A stretch of DNA of 64,000 bases from Hysterangium stoloniferum (GCA_015178975.1 WHVD01000032.1:1-64000); one strand, 5' to 3'. Shown: positions 44,463 to 56,017, counted from the stretch's first letter. Made by a program: numbers and translations. Notes: a model not told the origin generated them from the sequence alone.

Positions 44463-46400
44463 ACTTCATTTACCTATTGGTAAAGGTCAACTCAACATTG
44501 ATATGGCATTCAAAGGTGAGAATCAAAATGGGGGAGTAAGGGACAACATGTCTGTTGTCATATGTAAACTTGGGAGTTTCATAAACCCTTCCATTGTCGG
44601 GGTGACAGCATGTTGGATAGCCTTCCTCATTGACAATAGTGGCTTCACACCAATCCTTTGGATAGTGTTTACTGCATTCCTTATCTCCCATACAGGCAGC
44701 ATTTGGATGATCAGTTCCACAGGGACCATGGGTCATGAGTTGACCTACTAAATTAAACACTCTGGGATGTGTTTCAGGATCTGGAAAACAGGCAGAAACC
44801 ATGGAGTCAACATCTTCTGGTGTGCTTGGCTTATTCTGGTCATCAAACCATATGAGGCAGTGCATGTGTGGAAGACCCCACTTTGGAATTCAATGACATG
44901 GATATGGGCTACTGTTCTCCCAAAGATCTGGTCCTCTGTAATCATCTTGAGCAACTTAGCCTTCTTGGCAGCAAAGACCCTGGAGACTAAATCAGGACGA
45001 TCAGCTGGAGTCTGGCCAGGAAGCAATTCATCAGTAACCTCCTTCCACTTGGGATTGGCTATCATGGTGATGAAGCAGCTGGCATTACCATACTTTTGTG
45101 CAATTGCAAATGAATTTTGCAAACTTTATCTCATATCCCTTGAACTGCCAGTAAATGTAGAAGGGAGGATGACCCTCTGACCAATACTATTGGCATCTGT
45201 GTTGACATCCTCACATGTAAAGGCATCGACCACCTGGTTGTAGAGTTCTGCACATAACCTTGGTTGATTATCCCTGAGAAATCTCAATCTGCGCTGCTCT
45301 GTTACTGCCCAGGCATTGACAATATACTGTTGGAATAGCTTTTGTGCATAAAAAAGGGTCATGGCTTCATATGCTCTGGGAAATAGGTGATAGGCATAAT
45401 ATTCACATTGGGTCACCTTCCGACTTTTATCTTCATCTTCACCTTCTTCATCCTGCTGTCCAGGCTGGGGCTGCCAATTTTGATTGGCATAGGAAATGTC
45501 CCATGACCAACCACACTCACCCCTGGGAAAGAGCATGACATAATGAAGGGGTGTATAAATGGCTTGTGCATCATGCACATGATGGAACTGGCCTCTCTGA
45601 ACAATAATATCCCTTGGGTCACCATGACCTATATCACCATCTCCAGGGAGAATGACTGCAAGTTCATCACTGGTTGGAAGATTGTACCATCTGGGATCAT
45701 TAAAAGCTTTGTAGCTTAGCCTGACATGTAGCCTTGGAGTCTCTGCCTGTGTCCTCAATCGCTCATGTGCCTGGCGATAGGGTCGTATAAAGGGATTATA
45801 TTGCTCTATCATATCCTGCAAGTCAGAAAAAGTTTGGTTATTTAGGTTTCTATTTGCCCTGTGATTCTGCCTCTGCAATGCCTGCCTCAGTCCATCCTCC
45901 TGTGCCAATGCAGGATCATGGATGTAAAGTTGAGCATAACTACGTGATACACCTTCTCCATAAGGAATCAAGGCACCATGCTGGTGATACAATTCACCAT
46001 GAATTTTGAAGACATATGGGCCACCACCACCTTGCAAGACAGACTCATCCAAATTGACACCCAGTGATGTAAATGCAAATGCATTATTATAGGCACGGAT
46101 ATTCTTGAGAAATTCTCTGCTATTATCTGTATTATCCTCCAGGAGAGACCTTAAAGTGTGAGGGACTTGCTCAAGTATTGGAAGGGCCACCTTTCCTCAC
46201 TTGCAACACTTGCCAAATTTTGGATGTGTCTTAGAGCTACTTGAGATACGCTCATCCATCCAGTGCAAAGCTCCACAGTCTGAACACTGTATATCCATAC
46301 ATCCCAAATCATGTCTTGGGAACCTCTCCTCCACAACCAATTGCCGTCCAATGGGTAATTGTGGAATGGGAAGAGGAGATGGAGGCATAGCTGCAAGCTG
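44463..46400 (-). pseudogene. Helitron Rep (HUH) part
   Basis: From 46388: CMDIQCSDCGALHWMDER and KTHPKFGKCC (zinc-finger-like start of Helitron proteins), a TGA, then MALPILEQVPHTLRSLL and VFKIHGELYHQHGALIP, HVRLSYKAFNDPRWYNLPTS, YTPLHYVMLFPRGECGW, RLCAELYNQVVDAF. After a TGA: FITMIANPKWKEVTDELLPG (helitron-like N-terminal domain) and HIHVIEFQ. The HUH motif follows in a shifted frame as HMHCLIWFDD. The gene then reads PCGTDHPNAACMGDKECSKH and YDNRHVVPYSP, and is cut by the solo LTR at 44457. Confidence 0.92.
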
Positions 46401-46636
46401 TGGAATGACAGGAGGTGGGGGGCCATGGCAGGAGGTGGGGGAATAGCAGGAGGTGGTGCTAACTGTAGTGGTTGTTGCTGTTGTGGAGCTGGATTTCCAG
46501 GTAGATGATGATGCTGTAGTGGTGCTAATTGCAAAATGGGTACCTGTACCTGGAGTTGTGGAATGGGATTAATAGGTAGATGACCATAATGCAGTTGTGG
46601 AGCTGGATTTTCATGTGGATGGTGAAGTCATGGTGG

Positions 46637-47266
46637 TGTGAGAGGTATGGCGAAATACACTCAGGAAATATAGTCGGATGAGCTCTTGCTATATTTCCTT
46701 TATTATTTCTATTTTCTCTCTTTTATTATATCTATAATTAGTTCGACAACCTATGTATGCGGTACATCGACTCTTGTGGGCCTACACACGCCAGACTTGT
46801 GTATTCTAGTGCCCATAGTTTAGAACTCAGACACTTTTTACACCGCAACCACAACTTACCCAGACACCCATTAGTGTCCTGTAAGTTGTGATTGGTGTAT
46901 CATCTCGACCGTCACAGACGGGCTTTAGCTATCTACTCTATCAGAGTTTCGAACTGTACCAGTCGAAACTCAATCCTTATCTCAACTCACATGGACCACA
47001 TCCACGCTACTCTATTATTCAACTCTCTAGTACTCTACTTTACTCTCAAGCAGTCGTTCAGAATCACACTTGACAGTCGATTCTACTTATTCGTTTTAGC
47101 TCTCTACCTTATTCTAGATAGCTACTTCCCTCTACCGTATTGAACTGAGTAGTCAATACACGTTCATTCTGTATTAGACTTCGACAGTCAATACATCTTA
47201 GTGTCGTATCTAAATGGTCGATATCCTTCGTATATAGAACGGTTAGAACTTCCACTACTCTTCACA
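46637..47266 (+). mobile_element. Solo LTR (LTR family 5)
   Basis: 630 bp from TGTGAGAGGT to CTCTTCACA with duplication GGTGG (46632-46636 and 47267-47271). It is inserted in the low-complexity part of the Helitron gene. No related copy elsewhere in the window. Confidence 0.88.
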
Positions 47267-48144
47267 GGTGGTGCCCACTGCAAAATAGGTAGTTGTTGTT
47301 GTTGTGGAACTGGATTTCCAGGTAGTTGGTGAAGCTGTGGTGGTGCCCACTGCACAATAGCTTGTTGTTGTTGTTGTGGAACTGGATTTTCAGGTGGATG
47401 GTGTGGTGGTGCCCACTGCAAAATAGGTTGAGGTTGTTGTTGTGGAACTGGATTTCCAGGTGGATAATGATGTTGTGGTGGTAGTAGTTGTATAGCTGGA
47501 TTTCTAGGTGGATGGTAATGCTGTGGTGGGGCTAACTGCAAAATGGGTCCCTGTGCTTGGAGTTGTGGCATGGCATTAACAGGTGGATGACCATGGTGCA
47601 GTGGTGCAGATTGGACAATTTTAGCAGCTTTATTTCCTCATCCATGACCCCACCTAAGAGGCTGTAATGGTGGCAAATCTGCATACTGCCTAAGCAAAAG
47701 ATCCACTGCATCAGAGCCAACTGTGGCAGAGCCAACTGTGGCAGAGCCAACTGTGGCAGAGCCAACTGTGGCAGAGCCAACTGTGGCAGAGCCAACTGTG
47801 GCAGAGCCAACTGTGGCAGAGCCAACTGTGGCAGAGCCAACTGTGGCAGAGCGACGGGCAGTAGAGCGACGGGCAGTAGAGCGATGGGCAGTAGAGCCAC
47901 TTGCATGAGAGCCACTTGCAGCAGAGCCACTTGCAGCAGAGCCACCTGGCTGAGCAACCAAAAATGGATTATCAGATTGACCTCTACCAACAGGAAGATG
48001 GAGGTCTCGGAATGGTTGAAGAGGAGGTGGAATATTAGAATTCACAGCTAAACGCTGATGACAATCAAATGGAGATGTCATTTGCAATTGTGCCCTATGC
48101 TGCCTTCGTTCCTCTGCCCGATCACGCTCAGGTGTTTGATCCAT
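47267..48144 (-). pseudogene. Helitron N-terminal low-complexity region
   Basis: From the ATG at 48144 the frame reads MDQTPERDRAEERRQHRAQL, a basic start similar to other fungal Helitron proteins, then nine SATVG repeats. In another frame QWAPP and NPVPQQQQ repeats follow; the same Q/P repeats continue beyond the solo LTR at 46150-46530. Repeat-driven frameshifts make the exact protein uncertain. Confidence 0.6.
47716..47850. repeat. 15-bp minisatellite coding for SATVG
   Basis: Nine exact or near-exact copies of GCCAACTGTGGCAGA, in frame with the Helitron protein on the minus strand (SATVG). Related imperfect units (GCGACGGGCAGTAGA) follow to about 47940. Confidence 0.95.
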
Positions 48145-48254
48145 AATAATGGGGATCTACTCAAGAGCAAAAAGCCAGTGCAATATGACAAAGAGAGCTA
48201 TATGGATTCTCTAAAACTAAGCAGCAGCAGCAGACACAGAAAATCTGTTCCAGA

Positions 48255-49080
48255 GAGGAAGAGAGGAGTGAGAGAATAAGTTGAATTGAATTAGGCTAAA
48301 ATAAATCAAAAATATGAAAAATATGAAAAATAAAGTATAAATCAATTTTCACAGAATAAGAGAAGATATCAATACTAACATTGAGGAGCTTCTTATCTTC
48401 CTGGAGGAATAGAAATAGCAAAAGAGCAAAAAATGCCACACAATAGGAGTTAATTCCACTTTATGAAAGATAATTAAGCAAAGAAAGGTGAAATTAAATA
48501 CAGGAATAGGACTTACCTTTAATACTCCACTTCACTCACAAAAGCAGTGGAAAGTGCCAGGGAAAAAGAAATCAGACAAATAGGTCTAAAATAGTCCAAA
48601 AATGTGAAAAATAAAGCATAAATAATTTAAAACAATATGAGAGAAGTTATCAATACTAACCTGGAGGTGTTTTATATCTCCCAAGAGGAATAGAAATAAC
48701 AATAAACCTAAAAAGCTACAGAATAGAAGGTCAATTTCATTGTATAAATCATTCTTGAGCAAAAAGCTTGAAATTAATTGCAGAGACATCACTCACCTTC
48801 AATACTCTACCTGTACTCACAGGGAGCACTCACAAAAGCAGTGGAGAGTGTCAGAGAAAAATAAGCTGGATAATTGGCTTTAAAATAGCCCAAAAATGCA
48901 AGGAATAAAGTATAAATAATTTAAAACAGCATAAGGAAGCCCAAAACATACCTGGAAATTATAGGATAGCTTTCAAACAGTTTATGGGAAAGTTATGAAT
49001 AAGAAGAGGTGCCAGGAAAAGGCAATTTGACTGCAAATAAATTATTTAATCAATCAAAAAGCAAGAATTGATTAATAATA
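48255..49080. repeat. Three diverged direct repeats of about 300 bp
   Basis: The segments beginning near 48290, 48590 and 48880 share AAAATAAAGYATAAAT-type cores, ATCAATACTAACMT, GAGGAATAGAAATA and AAAAGCAGTGGARAGTG in the same order. They lie just upstream of the Helitron start codon. Confidence 0.7.
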
Positions 49081-49239
49081 GCTACAGACTCACCACACCT
49101 GTGATATAGCCCCATGAATCCAGAAATACTCAAGAGAAGAGCCACCTCTGATATTGAGAGTAGAGGGCCAGAAGGGAGGCAGATTCTGTCTGCAGGATAA
49201 CCTGATAATAAATAATTATTAATTAGAAAAAGCAACATT

Positions 49240-50985
49240 AAATGGGATTGAATACAGTGTTAACAGACCTTGACAAAGGTTTAATATCTTGAGAAATAAT
49301 TGCAGGTGGCAACTTTGAGGAGAAGATGGCTGGGTGAGAGGGGGAAGGGAGATAAGAGTGGCAGCCTTGAGGCTTGACCACAGGCTTCCTGTGTTCCCGC
49401 ACCGGGAAAGAGAATGCTCCCATGGCCTTGAAAAAGCTCCCGTGCCGTTACAGTGTCACGAAAGTAATAGTCCCGCGTTTGTCACAAATACTCCCGCAAG
49501 GTGAAGAATACTCCTGCGCTGTGAGAAAAGCTCCCACAGTGCCATTAAATACTCCCACAAGTGCAGAAATGCACCCATGCTGACTAATTAAAGAGTTTGG
49601 GTGCTAATGTGCCCTCACTGGGACAGCTCGCCCTCATTGGGATTTCTGGGCCCGATCGGGGAAAAACTCAGGCACTGCATGCCCTCACAAAAGGGCACCT
49701 AGCGGCGCCTAAAAGTGCCCACCACCCACCGTACAACTTTTTTATATGATGTAAAACCTCAACGTGGAGAATATAAATATCTCACAATGACATCAAACTC
49801 CTGACCCGCAAGTTGAGAGTAAACCCTGTTCCACACAACATCCTTGAGTATCAATGATGCTTTTACTACTTATTCATTTTCTTTTCATATGTCGCCACTA
49901 TTCCAAGACTTCCATTGCCATCTACGACTCTTTTACAGTACAGTGCAAGAGGGGTTGTCATTGTGCCTGGTCTATTTGTTGGCATCTTTGAGACTGAGTG
50001 AGGCATACAGTGTTGCCTCAATTGTAATCAACACGAACGACGTGAATATATGCATTATAAGCCATAGAGGTGTCGTCGCCTGATGTAATATTCCCACATT
50101 GGATGGGCCATGGGAAAAGTGTGACTGCTGTGACTGCCACGAACACCTCAAAATGCCCTCAAAAACACATTTGACTAGCATAAATAGATATAACCTTCCA
50201 TCTATTCTTCATAATATATCAATATGTGTACTGGGGGCTTGTTAATTTACAAGACTTATTTTTAATGTTTAAAATGGTGTATTAAGCCCTTTTCTAATAG
50301 CATATATCATTTAACATGATATTTTGAGTATTTCCTTTAAAAATATGACACTGTTTTACTTTGAAACCAAAATGTGTGTTCGCGGCAATTGCCCACTTTT
50401 TGCGGCACATTGCTGTGTCAGAGTTTGAAATATTTTGAGCCTCTGGAAGTCAACCTCTACACTTCTATCCAAATCACATCATATTCCTTGTTGAGACTCT
50501 GATTAGCCTTTCTATTAATCCATTCCTATTTGTGATTTTTTTCTTTCCAGTTACTCTACACTTCTGTAAGAGTTGTGAGAATTTGTTGCTTTGGAGCACT
50601 AGTATCTGTGAAAATCTAAGATGGACAGGCCTTAAATAAATATAATAGTAAATCAGGTTTTTGTTAGAGGATATATGTAAAGGACTCAGGTGTAAATCCA
50701 AAAATCCCAAATACAAAATACAACTAGGATAAGGAATGGGCAGAATAATGTTAGTCCAAGCCTATTATGATTCCTTTGCCTTAAACAGTATGTATATAAG
50801 CAGTCTACTTAGTGATGTTGCACTAGATATATAACAAACATTGAATATTGCTATTAAATCAGCTGAGTTTGGTCAAAAAGAGAGGTTGGATGATATTGAT
50901 CATGGGTCTACAATGATATTGCTGCCTTGTACAGCTTTATATGTATGTATTAGGAGGGTGGGGAGGTGTTAAAAGTGGAGAAAAT
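49240..50985. other. No recognisable gene; short degenerate repeats at the left
   Basis: 49390-49580 has irregular repeats with the core ATACTCCCGCAAG or AAAGCTCCCGTG. 49740-50985 is AT-rich and shows no coding motif. Confidence 0.4.
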
Positions 50986-50989
50986 GAAT

Positions 50990-51060
50990 GGCCAGACTGG
51001 GGATTGAACGCAGGGCTTCTGCATATATAGCAGGGGTGTTAACCATTACACCACCTGACC
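50990..51060 (-). tRNA. tRNA-like sequence, probably pseudogene or SINE head
   Basis: On the minus strand a 71-nt cloverleaf can be drawn. The acceptor stem GGTCAGG pairs with TCTGGCC (with G-U pairs), the D arm GTGT/ACAC encloses AATGGTTA, and the T loop is TTCAATC with one mismatch in its stem. The A box TGGTGTAATGG and the B box GTTCAATCC both fit pol III promoters. The anticodon loop is TATATAT, which lacks the invariant U33, so it is unlikely to be a working tRNA. The D-arm region is most like glutamine or valine tRNAs. Confidence 0.5.
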
Positions 51061-51213
51061 CTGGGAAGCACTGCTAGCATTACTCAATCTAACAGGGGGT
51101 TCAGTGGGCTTGCCCCCTGACAGACTGGTGTTAGAATTTGGGGGTTAGTAATACACTTGACTCGGTTTGAGTACAAAGAACATGTCGCAAATGTATGAAG
51201 TGTATAGTACAAG

Positions 51214-51947
51214 TGTTAAGAACTGAAAACTGACTAATGTTGGTAGGCCGATGGGGACCGATCGGAAGGACTTGGCTTCAGCTTATGTGCTGCACCCTTA
51301 CAAGTAACCATTGGGTGTCCTTAAATTTCAGGCGGGCAAAGACTAGTCCTAACAAGTTTCTCACAGTGAGTTACTGATTGGGATCGAAGGATAAGTCAAG
51401 TGTCGGGCCAAGGGGTCGGGGACTGAAGAGAGGCGAGTGCACACAGAGGTGAAAAGCGGGATACTTAGAGTAAGACTTCTAGAGATGTTGTGGGTGTTCT
51501 GAGTCGATATTCTGATTGCCTAGTATCTACAACTACAATGGATTCATATTATTGGTATCTAGAAATTACTAACTAAGGGAAGAGCGGAAACATTACTGAC
51601 AAATAAACTTCACTAGGAACCAGAAGGTTACAATAAGTTCGGAGGCCATGATTTAACTGAGAGTGGAATTACAAGAAAAGAAAATAGTCCATGGTTTACA
51701 AGTATATACAGGCATATGTGAAACATAGTATAGGACGGATCATCATAATAAAAAGGGATATATCAGAGTATAACCAGATAGTACGAGTATAATTTGACGG
51801 GGGTGTAAACGGGGTTTGATTGCCGTGAAAGCATACATCAGCATCAGGACACTGACAGTTTCTGATGTGATAACTTGATCAATAACTTAAAATGTCGATA
51901 GGCAGCAATAACCTCAGGGACCGTCGGGTTGTGACACGGTCGTAACA
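51214..51947 (-). mobile_element. Solo LTR (LTR family 3), reverse orientation
   Basis: 734 bp, TGTTAAGAAC to GGTCGTAACA, with duplication ACAAG (51209-51213 and 51948-51952). It is the reverse complement of the copy at 35233. Confidence 0.93.
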
Positions 51948-52360
51948 ACAAGTACCTAGTTTAAGTACCTACTACCAGTAATACTTATTAGAGTATGGTG
52001 ACGTATGAGTAATATGACATCATACCTTGTCTTGTGATTGTATGTTTTCCAGACCAGTTCACACATGTGATTAGTATATTTAGTTTAGTGTTCACTTAGT
52101 TCCATGTTGTGCACACACATTAGCTACACAGAACAGTGCATAGACCATGTATCTTAGTATATAGTTACATCCAGATGAGAGTAGAAACTCATCTGGAAAC
52201 CTAGTTATATCACCGGTTTATACCTTTCTACCTGCTCCTCTCTTAGTGGCTACACTCCAAGTGATGAGAGTCCTTGGACTGTGGTAACCAGGCTTGCAGA
52301 TTCCAACTTTTCCAGATATCCATTGCTCATTACTATTGACCATGTCATCCGATGTCGCTA

Positions 52361-53339
52361 AGGTAGGCATCGCTTTAGTTCAGCACCTTATGTAATCATA
52401 TTACTAAGTGCCAAGAGTGGCCAAATTTGTGAATCAAATTTTTGAAAAATTTATTATGAAGTCAAAAAATGAATTGGAGGGTCACTATACAGAGAGTTCT
52501 TGAATCTTTGGGTAATAATCTCTAGGATTTTCATCATTTTCATTATCTGAGTCCAAATCATGAGCAAGATCTGGTAGAGGTTCTTCCTCAAAGTCATCAA
52601 GAAAGCCCACCAAGGTGAGAGATCCATCTTCTTCATCCACAATAAATGCTTCCTCATACATCCTTTCATTGCTTTGATCTAGATTGAGAGAAACTGGTTT
52701 GCAATTGAAGTCATCATCATCTGGGACATCCTTGATTGTCACTGAGGGCTTTTTTTGTGCCTTGGATCCAAGGTTTTTGATGTGAGATTGTGCAGCTTTA
52801 GACTTCTGAGGCATGGTAGTAGAACTGTGCAACTGCGTGTTTGCTACTGTGCTGCTTATATAATGCAGCCTGTGATCAAGTGCATGGCTTACTGCACAAG
52901 TACATGTGCAACTATACCCTCTTTTTCTTAGGAGAATTTTTATGTAAGTAATATAGGTACATATGTATATTTGAATTTAATACAGTTTTCTTTCCCAATT
53001 TTAGGCCTTTAAAACAAGGCTGCCCAATATATCACATGATGATTATGTAAGCGGCCAATACTGACACTGTCAAAATTTTGAAAATCTCAGAATCACATGG
53101 AAATGCATTTTAAGCATTCAGAGACTCAAAAAAAAAAGTCAAAATTTGTAAGTCCTACTACTTGGCAAGGGTGAATTATTTTTCAAGTTTTAAACCTGAG
53201 AACTGGCGGAATGGATCCCAACTTCACTTCCCTGGGCTTTAATTACAGATTATCTATGTTGTGGAAGCACAGAAAGGAATGCAAGCAGGTCACTTTTTTG
53301 CTTACATAAACAGGTGCCAAACTAAAGCGATGCCTACCT
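52361..53339. mobile_element. 979-bp TIR element in the gag-like gene
   Basis: Ends are AGGTAGGCATCGCTTTAGTT and its inverse, an inverted repeat of about 28 bp (with two mismatches), flanked by TA (52359-52360 and 53340-53341). The TA target and TIRs suggest a Tc1/mariner-type non-autonomous element. It contains one open frame on the minus strand and no transposase. Confidence 0.8.
52485..52832 (-). CDS. Unknown 115-residue acidic protein in the TIR element
   Basis: MHSSTTMPQKSKAAQSHIKN at the N-terminus is basic; the rest is acidic (VPDDDDFNC, DEEDGSLTLVGFLDDFEEE, DSDNENDENP). No domain recognised. It is the only open frame in the element and fills over a third of it, so it may be a remnant of a transposon gene or a captured exon. 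Confidence 0.4.
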   Translation of the reverse strand: MHSSTTMPQKSKAAQSHIKNLGSKAQKKPSVTIKDVPDDDDFNCKPVSLNLDQSNERMYEEAFIVDEEDGSLTLVGFLDDFEEEPLPDLAHDLDSDNENDENPRDYYPKIQELSV

Positions 53340-54096
53340 TAGTTATATGGGCAAGCTGGATTCACTGCTTAAGAAGTCACCCCCATCGATGTCACACACC
53401 GGATTTAACCAAGCATTCATGTTAATCTGGTCCTTTGTCATCAAGGTCATCCAAGCAATTATTGGACTTGTGCAGTCGACTTCCGTCCATACTGCCAAGT
53501 TGGCACAGTCCGCCACTGTGTCAACCAAGACCACCTCCACATCCATTAAGTGTGGGAAGTGCTCGGCCAAGGGACACCAAGCATCTGCCTGTCATTCCAA
53601 AAAACCCACTGCTGTAAGATGCAGGATTTCGGCTAACAATCAGCATCTCAAATGAGTCGCCACGCTTCCACATTATATGAACCTTCCTGCCCAGCCTCAT
53701 CTCCTTCCATTCATCCCCCCTCAACAGCTGTCATATCTTACATTTGGACAATGTGATATTTAATTAGGGGAAAGTATTAGAGTATGGTGATGTATGAGTA
53801 ATATGTCATCATACCTCATCTTGTGATTGTATGTTTTCTGGACCAGTTCACACATGTGATTAGTATATTTAGTTTAGTATTCACTTAGTTCCATGTTGCA
53901 CACACACATTAGCTACACAGAACAGTCCAGAGACCATGTATCTTAGTATATAGTTACATCCAGATGAGAGTAGAAACTCATCTGGAAACCTAGTTATATC
54001 ACCAGTTTATACCTTTCTACCCACTCCTCTCTTAGTGGCTACACTCCAAGTGATGAGAGTCCTTGTACTGTGGTAACCAGGTTGCAGATTCCAACT

Positions 54097-54961
54097 GTAC
54101 TATACCCAGTTACCCATCAATCACATGCTACATTACTTGCAAACCCAAAAAATCTAATAACCGGAGCCCTCCGGAGCCCTATAGTGAAGCAGAGGGGCAG
54201 GCTTTGAGGAACACCCCACAGTGCAGGAAGCGTTATTAGACTTCCAAATATAAGTATAAATAGTTTAATTTGAAAAGTACCCAGATATATAGTTAAATGC
54301 TGAGAATTCCTTTGAATACATAAAATATCCGTGCATTTCTGAAAATTTCGACATACAAGTGTTGACGCAAAGGGGGTATACGTTGGTACAACCGTGGACG
54401 CGAACAAAAAGTGTTACTCTTACTAAGCTACTATACAGAACTATGTAGTGTTATTGCGAAATATATTAGGACCTACAAGTGTCATCATGTTGAGATTATT
54501 ACCGAACGGCCGAAATTTCAACAACAAGTTCTCAAGAAAACTTGACATTTTCCATGAATTTTTGAAGACGTTCCAAGATCGAGAATCTGAGCCTCAGCGC
54601 TTTGGTTATGTAAACATTAAATGGGCTATACCAACTTAAATTCCTGCAAAATGAGAAGACTATGCAACACATTAAAGGCAATACTAACACAAAACGTTCA
54701 GATTTAAGTCTTTCTTTACAACGTTGTCAGTTGATCCGCGTGCGTTATTCAGGGCCAATTGCCTCTGCCAACCAGTAAGTAACAAAAAGATGTTGAAACC
54801 GAGTATTCTTCTAGAAAGCTCCACAGAATCCATGGAAAATCTAGCCCAGACACCCGGAATCAAGAAATCATGGAAATAGTTTCACACACCCATGATGTCA
54901 TTCAATGACAATATGATACACTCACATCCTACTACTATATTCAACAAGTATTAAAATACTA
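54097..54961. other. No recognisable gene
   Basis: AT-rich sequence between the TR-GAG element and the decayed host gene. The open frame at 54117-54407 (minus) shows no domain. Confidence 0.4.
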
Positions 54962-56017
54962 TGAGTGACGAATCTCACAACTCAGGAAAATCTCAGGGGA
55001 GTTTGGTGAATGATTGTGAGTTGGTGGTGTAATAACGTTGGCAGCGATTTATCCACAATGTACACAGTAGTGAAGGATGCCCCTCCCTCTGAGGATACCA
55101 ATGGGAATGGGAACTACCCGCCCCCTGGGGACAGTTAGTCATTCCTTTTTATTTCATTTTTGAGTTACAGAACAATCAGCCCCACGCAGCAACATCAGAA
55201 GGCGGATGTAACAGCGGGAATGTTAACTCTCGGGACAGCCAAAGGGGGCATGAAACTTCACCACAAGGTGGTAAAACTCCTGGAATTTCAGATCCAAGAA
55301 ATGAAAACGGATCTCGATCGCTAAATGGCGATTTTGGTCTCGGAGATTCCCCACAGGTGACTCTACAAAAGAGTGCTGGTGTGTCTTCTGCTCCCCAGGG
55401 TCTTTCCAGATGCTGATGACATGCTCCGATAAAGATTTTCCGGGTGAAGCTAAGTCAGGACATGTAGATCGGCGTTACGATGAGTATGAGTCGGCGGCTG
55501 CCGGGCAGGTATATTCTACCAATGTTGGGTCTTGAGGTCGAAGTGGATGGGTGAAGATCAGACTCTGTATACATAGCAATGACTGACTATAGTATTCGAA
55601 TACTCCACACTCTTGAACATCTTTCTATGGAAAAGGTTATGCCAGCAAATCGTTTCCTCCCGTGAATGCTCTTCGCCAGGATTCACCGTGGATCATAGAG
55701 CCTTCATCTGGTTTTAAAATCATGAAGAAGACAAAATGGACTTGAGTGGACATATCGCCTTGATCCCAACGGTATTACAGATATTTGAGAAGTTGAAGGA
55801 AGAATGGACTTTCTTGACTCCATCTCAGTCGGCGAATCTACAATCTCGAAGGCTATTCATGATTTCTTCGAGAATTTTGACCCGATTTTATTCGCGGGAG
55901 GTAGTGGCTTCGTTGACATTGACTTCTTTTCCAGGTCCTTTAAAACGTCATTAAAGCATCAGGGAGCCGAGGTTTACCTTTCCGCGTTAAATGCCTATGT
56001 AAGCGTTGACAAATATT
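54962..56017 (+). pseudogene. Host gene of unknown function, 5' part
   Basis: Exon-like pieces: from ATG 54962 MSDESHNSGKSQGSL, then VVKDAPPSEDTNGNGNYPPP, an intron (about 55132-55174), NNQPHAATSEGGCNSGNVNS and GDSPQVTLQKSAGV. After an unclear stretch, QIFEKLKEE and, in another frame, MDFLDSISVGESTISKAIHD, FFENFDPILFAGGSGFVDID and SLKHQGAEVYLSALNAYVSV, DKYL. The end at 56017 is exactly the TA target of the Tc1-like element, and the same frame resumes at 62048. I do not recognise the family. Confidence 0.5.

Larger units (their letters stand above)
41298..48144 (-). mobile_element. Helitron Rep-helicase region, broken
   Basis: One long minus-strand coding region of a rolling-circle transposon, running from MDQTPERDRAEERRQHRAQL at 48144 through a low-complexity part, the zinc-finger-like and Rep regions (46388-44470) and the PIF1-like helicase (42884 to about 41360). 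Solo LTRs with target duplications interrupt it at 46637-47266 and 42866-44457, and its C-terminus is cut off by a reverse LTR at about 41310. I did not identify the TC and CTRR termini. Confidence 0.9.
52342..53655 (+). pseudogene. Short gag-like zinc-knuckle gene, split by a TIR element
   Basis: ATG 52342 gives MSSDVA. After removing the insertion 52361-53339 and one TA the frame continues without a break as SYMGKLDSLLKKSPPSMS, then a hydrophobic stretch (LIWSFVIKVIQAIIGLVQ), CGKCSAKGHQASAC (zinc knuckle CX2CX4HX4C) and a basic tail, stopping at 53655. The protein would be about 110 residues. It has no capsid domain I recognise, so the gag label rests on the knuckle and the position between LTRs. 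Confidence 0.7.
51986..54096 (+). mobile_element. Small LTR element with a gag-like gene (TR-GAG type)
   Basis: Direct repeats of about 322 bp (51986-52307 and 53775-54096) start TATTAGAGTATGG and end GATTCCAAC. AGGGGAAAG directly before the right repeat fits a polypurine tract. The flanks ATACT and GTACT are a possible imperfect target duplication. The interior holds one short gene with a zinc knuckle, interrupted by a 979-bp TIR element. No pol domains are present. The LTR is family 4, seen also as a solo LTR at 33824-34169. Confidence 0.8.

Noticed and set aside
47723-47908. Plus-strand frame of repeated AEPTV
   Set aside because: It is the complement of the SATVG repeat in the Helitron protein.
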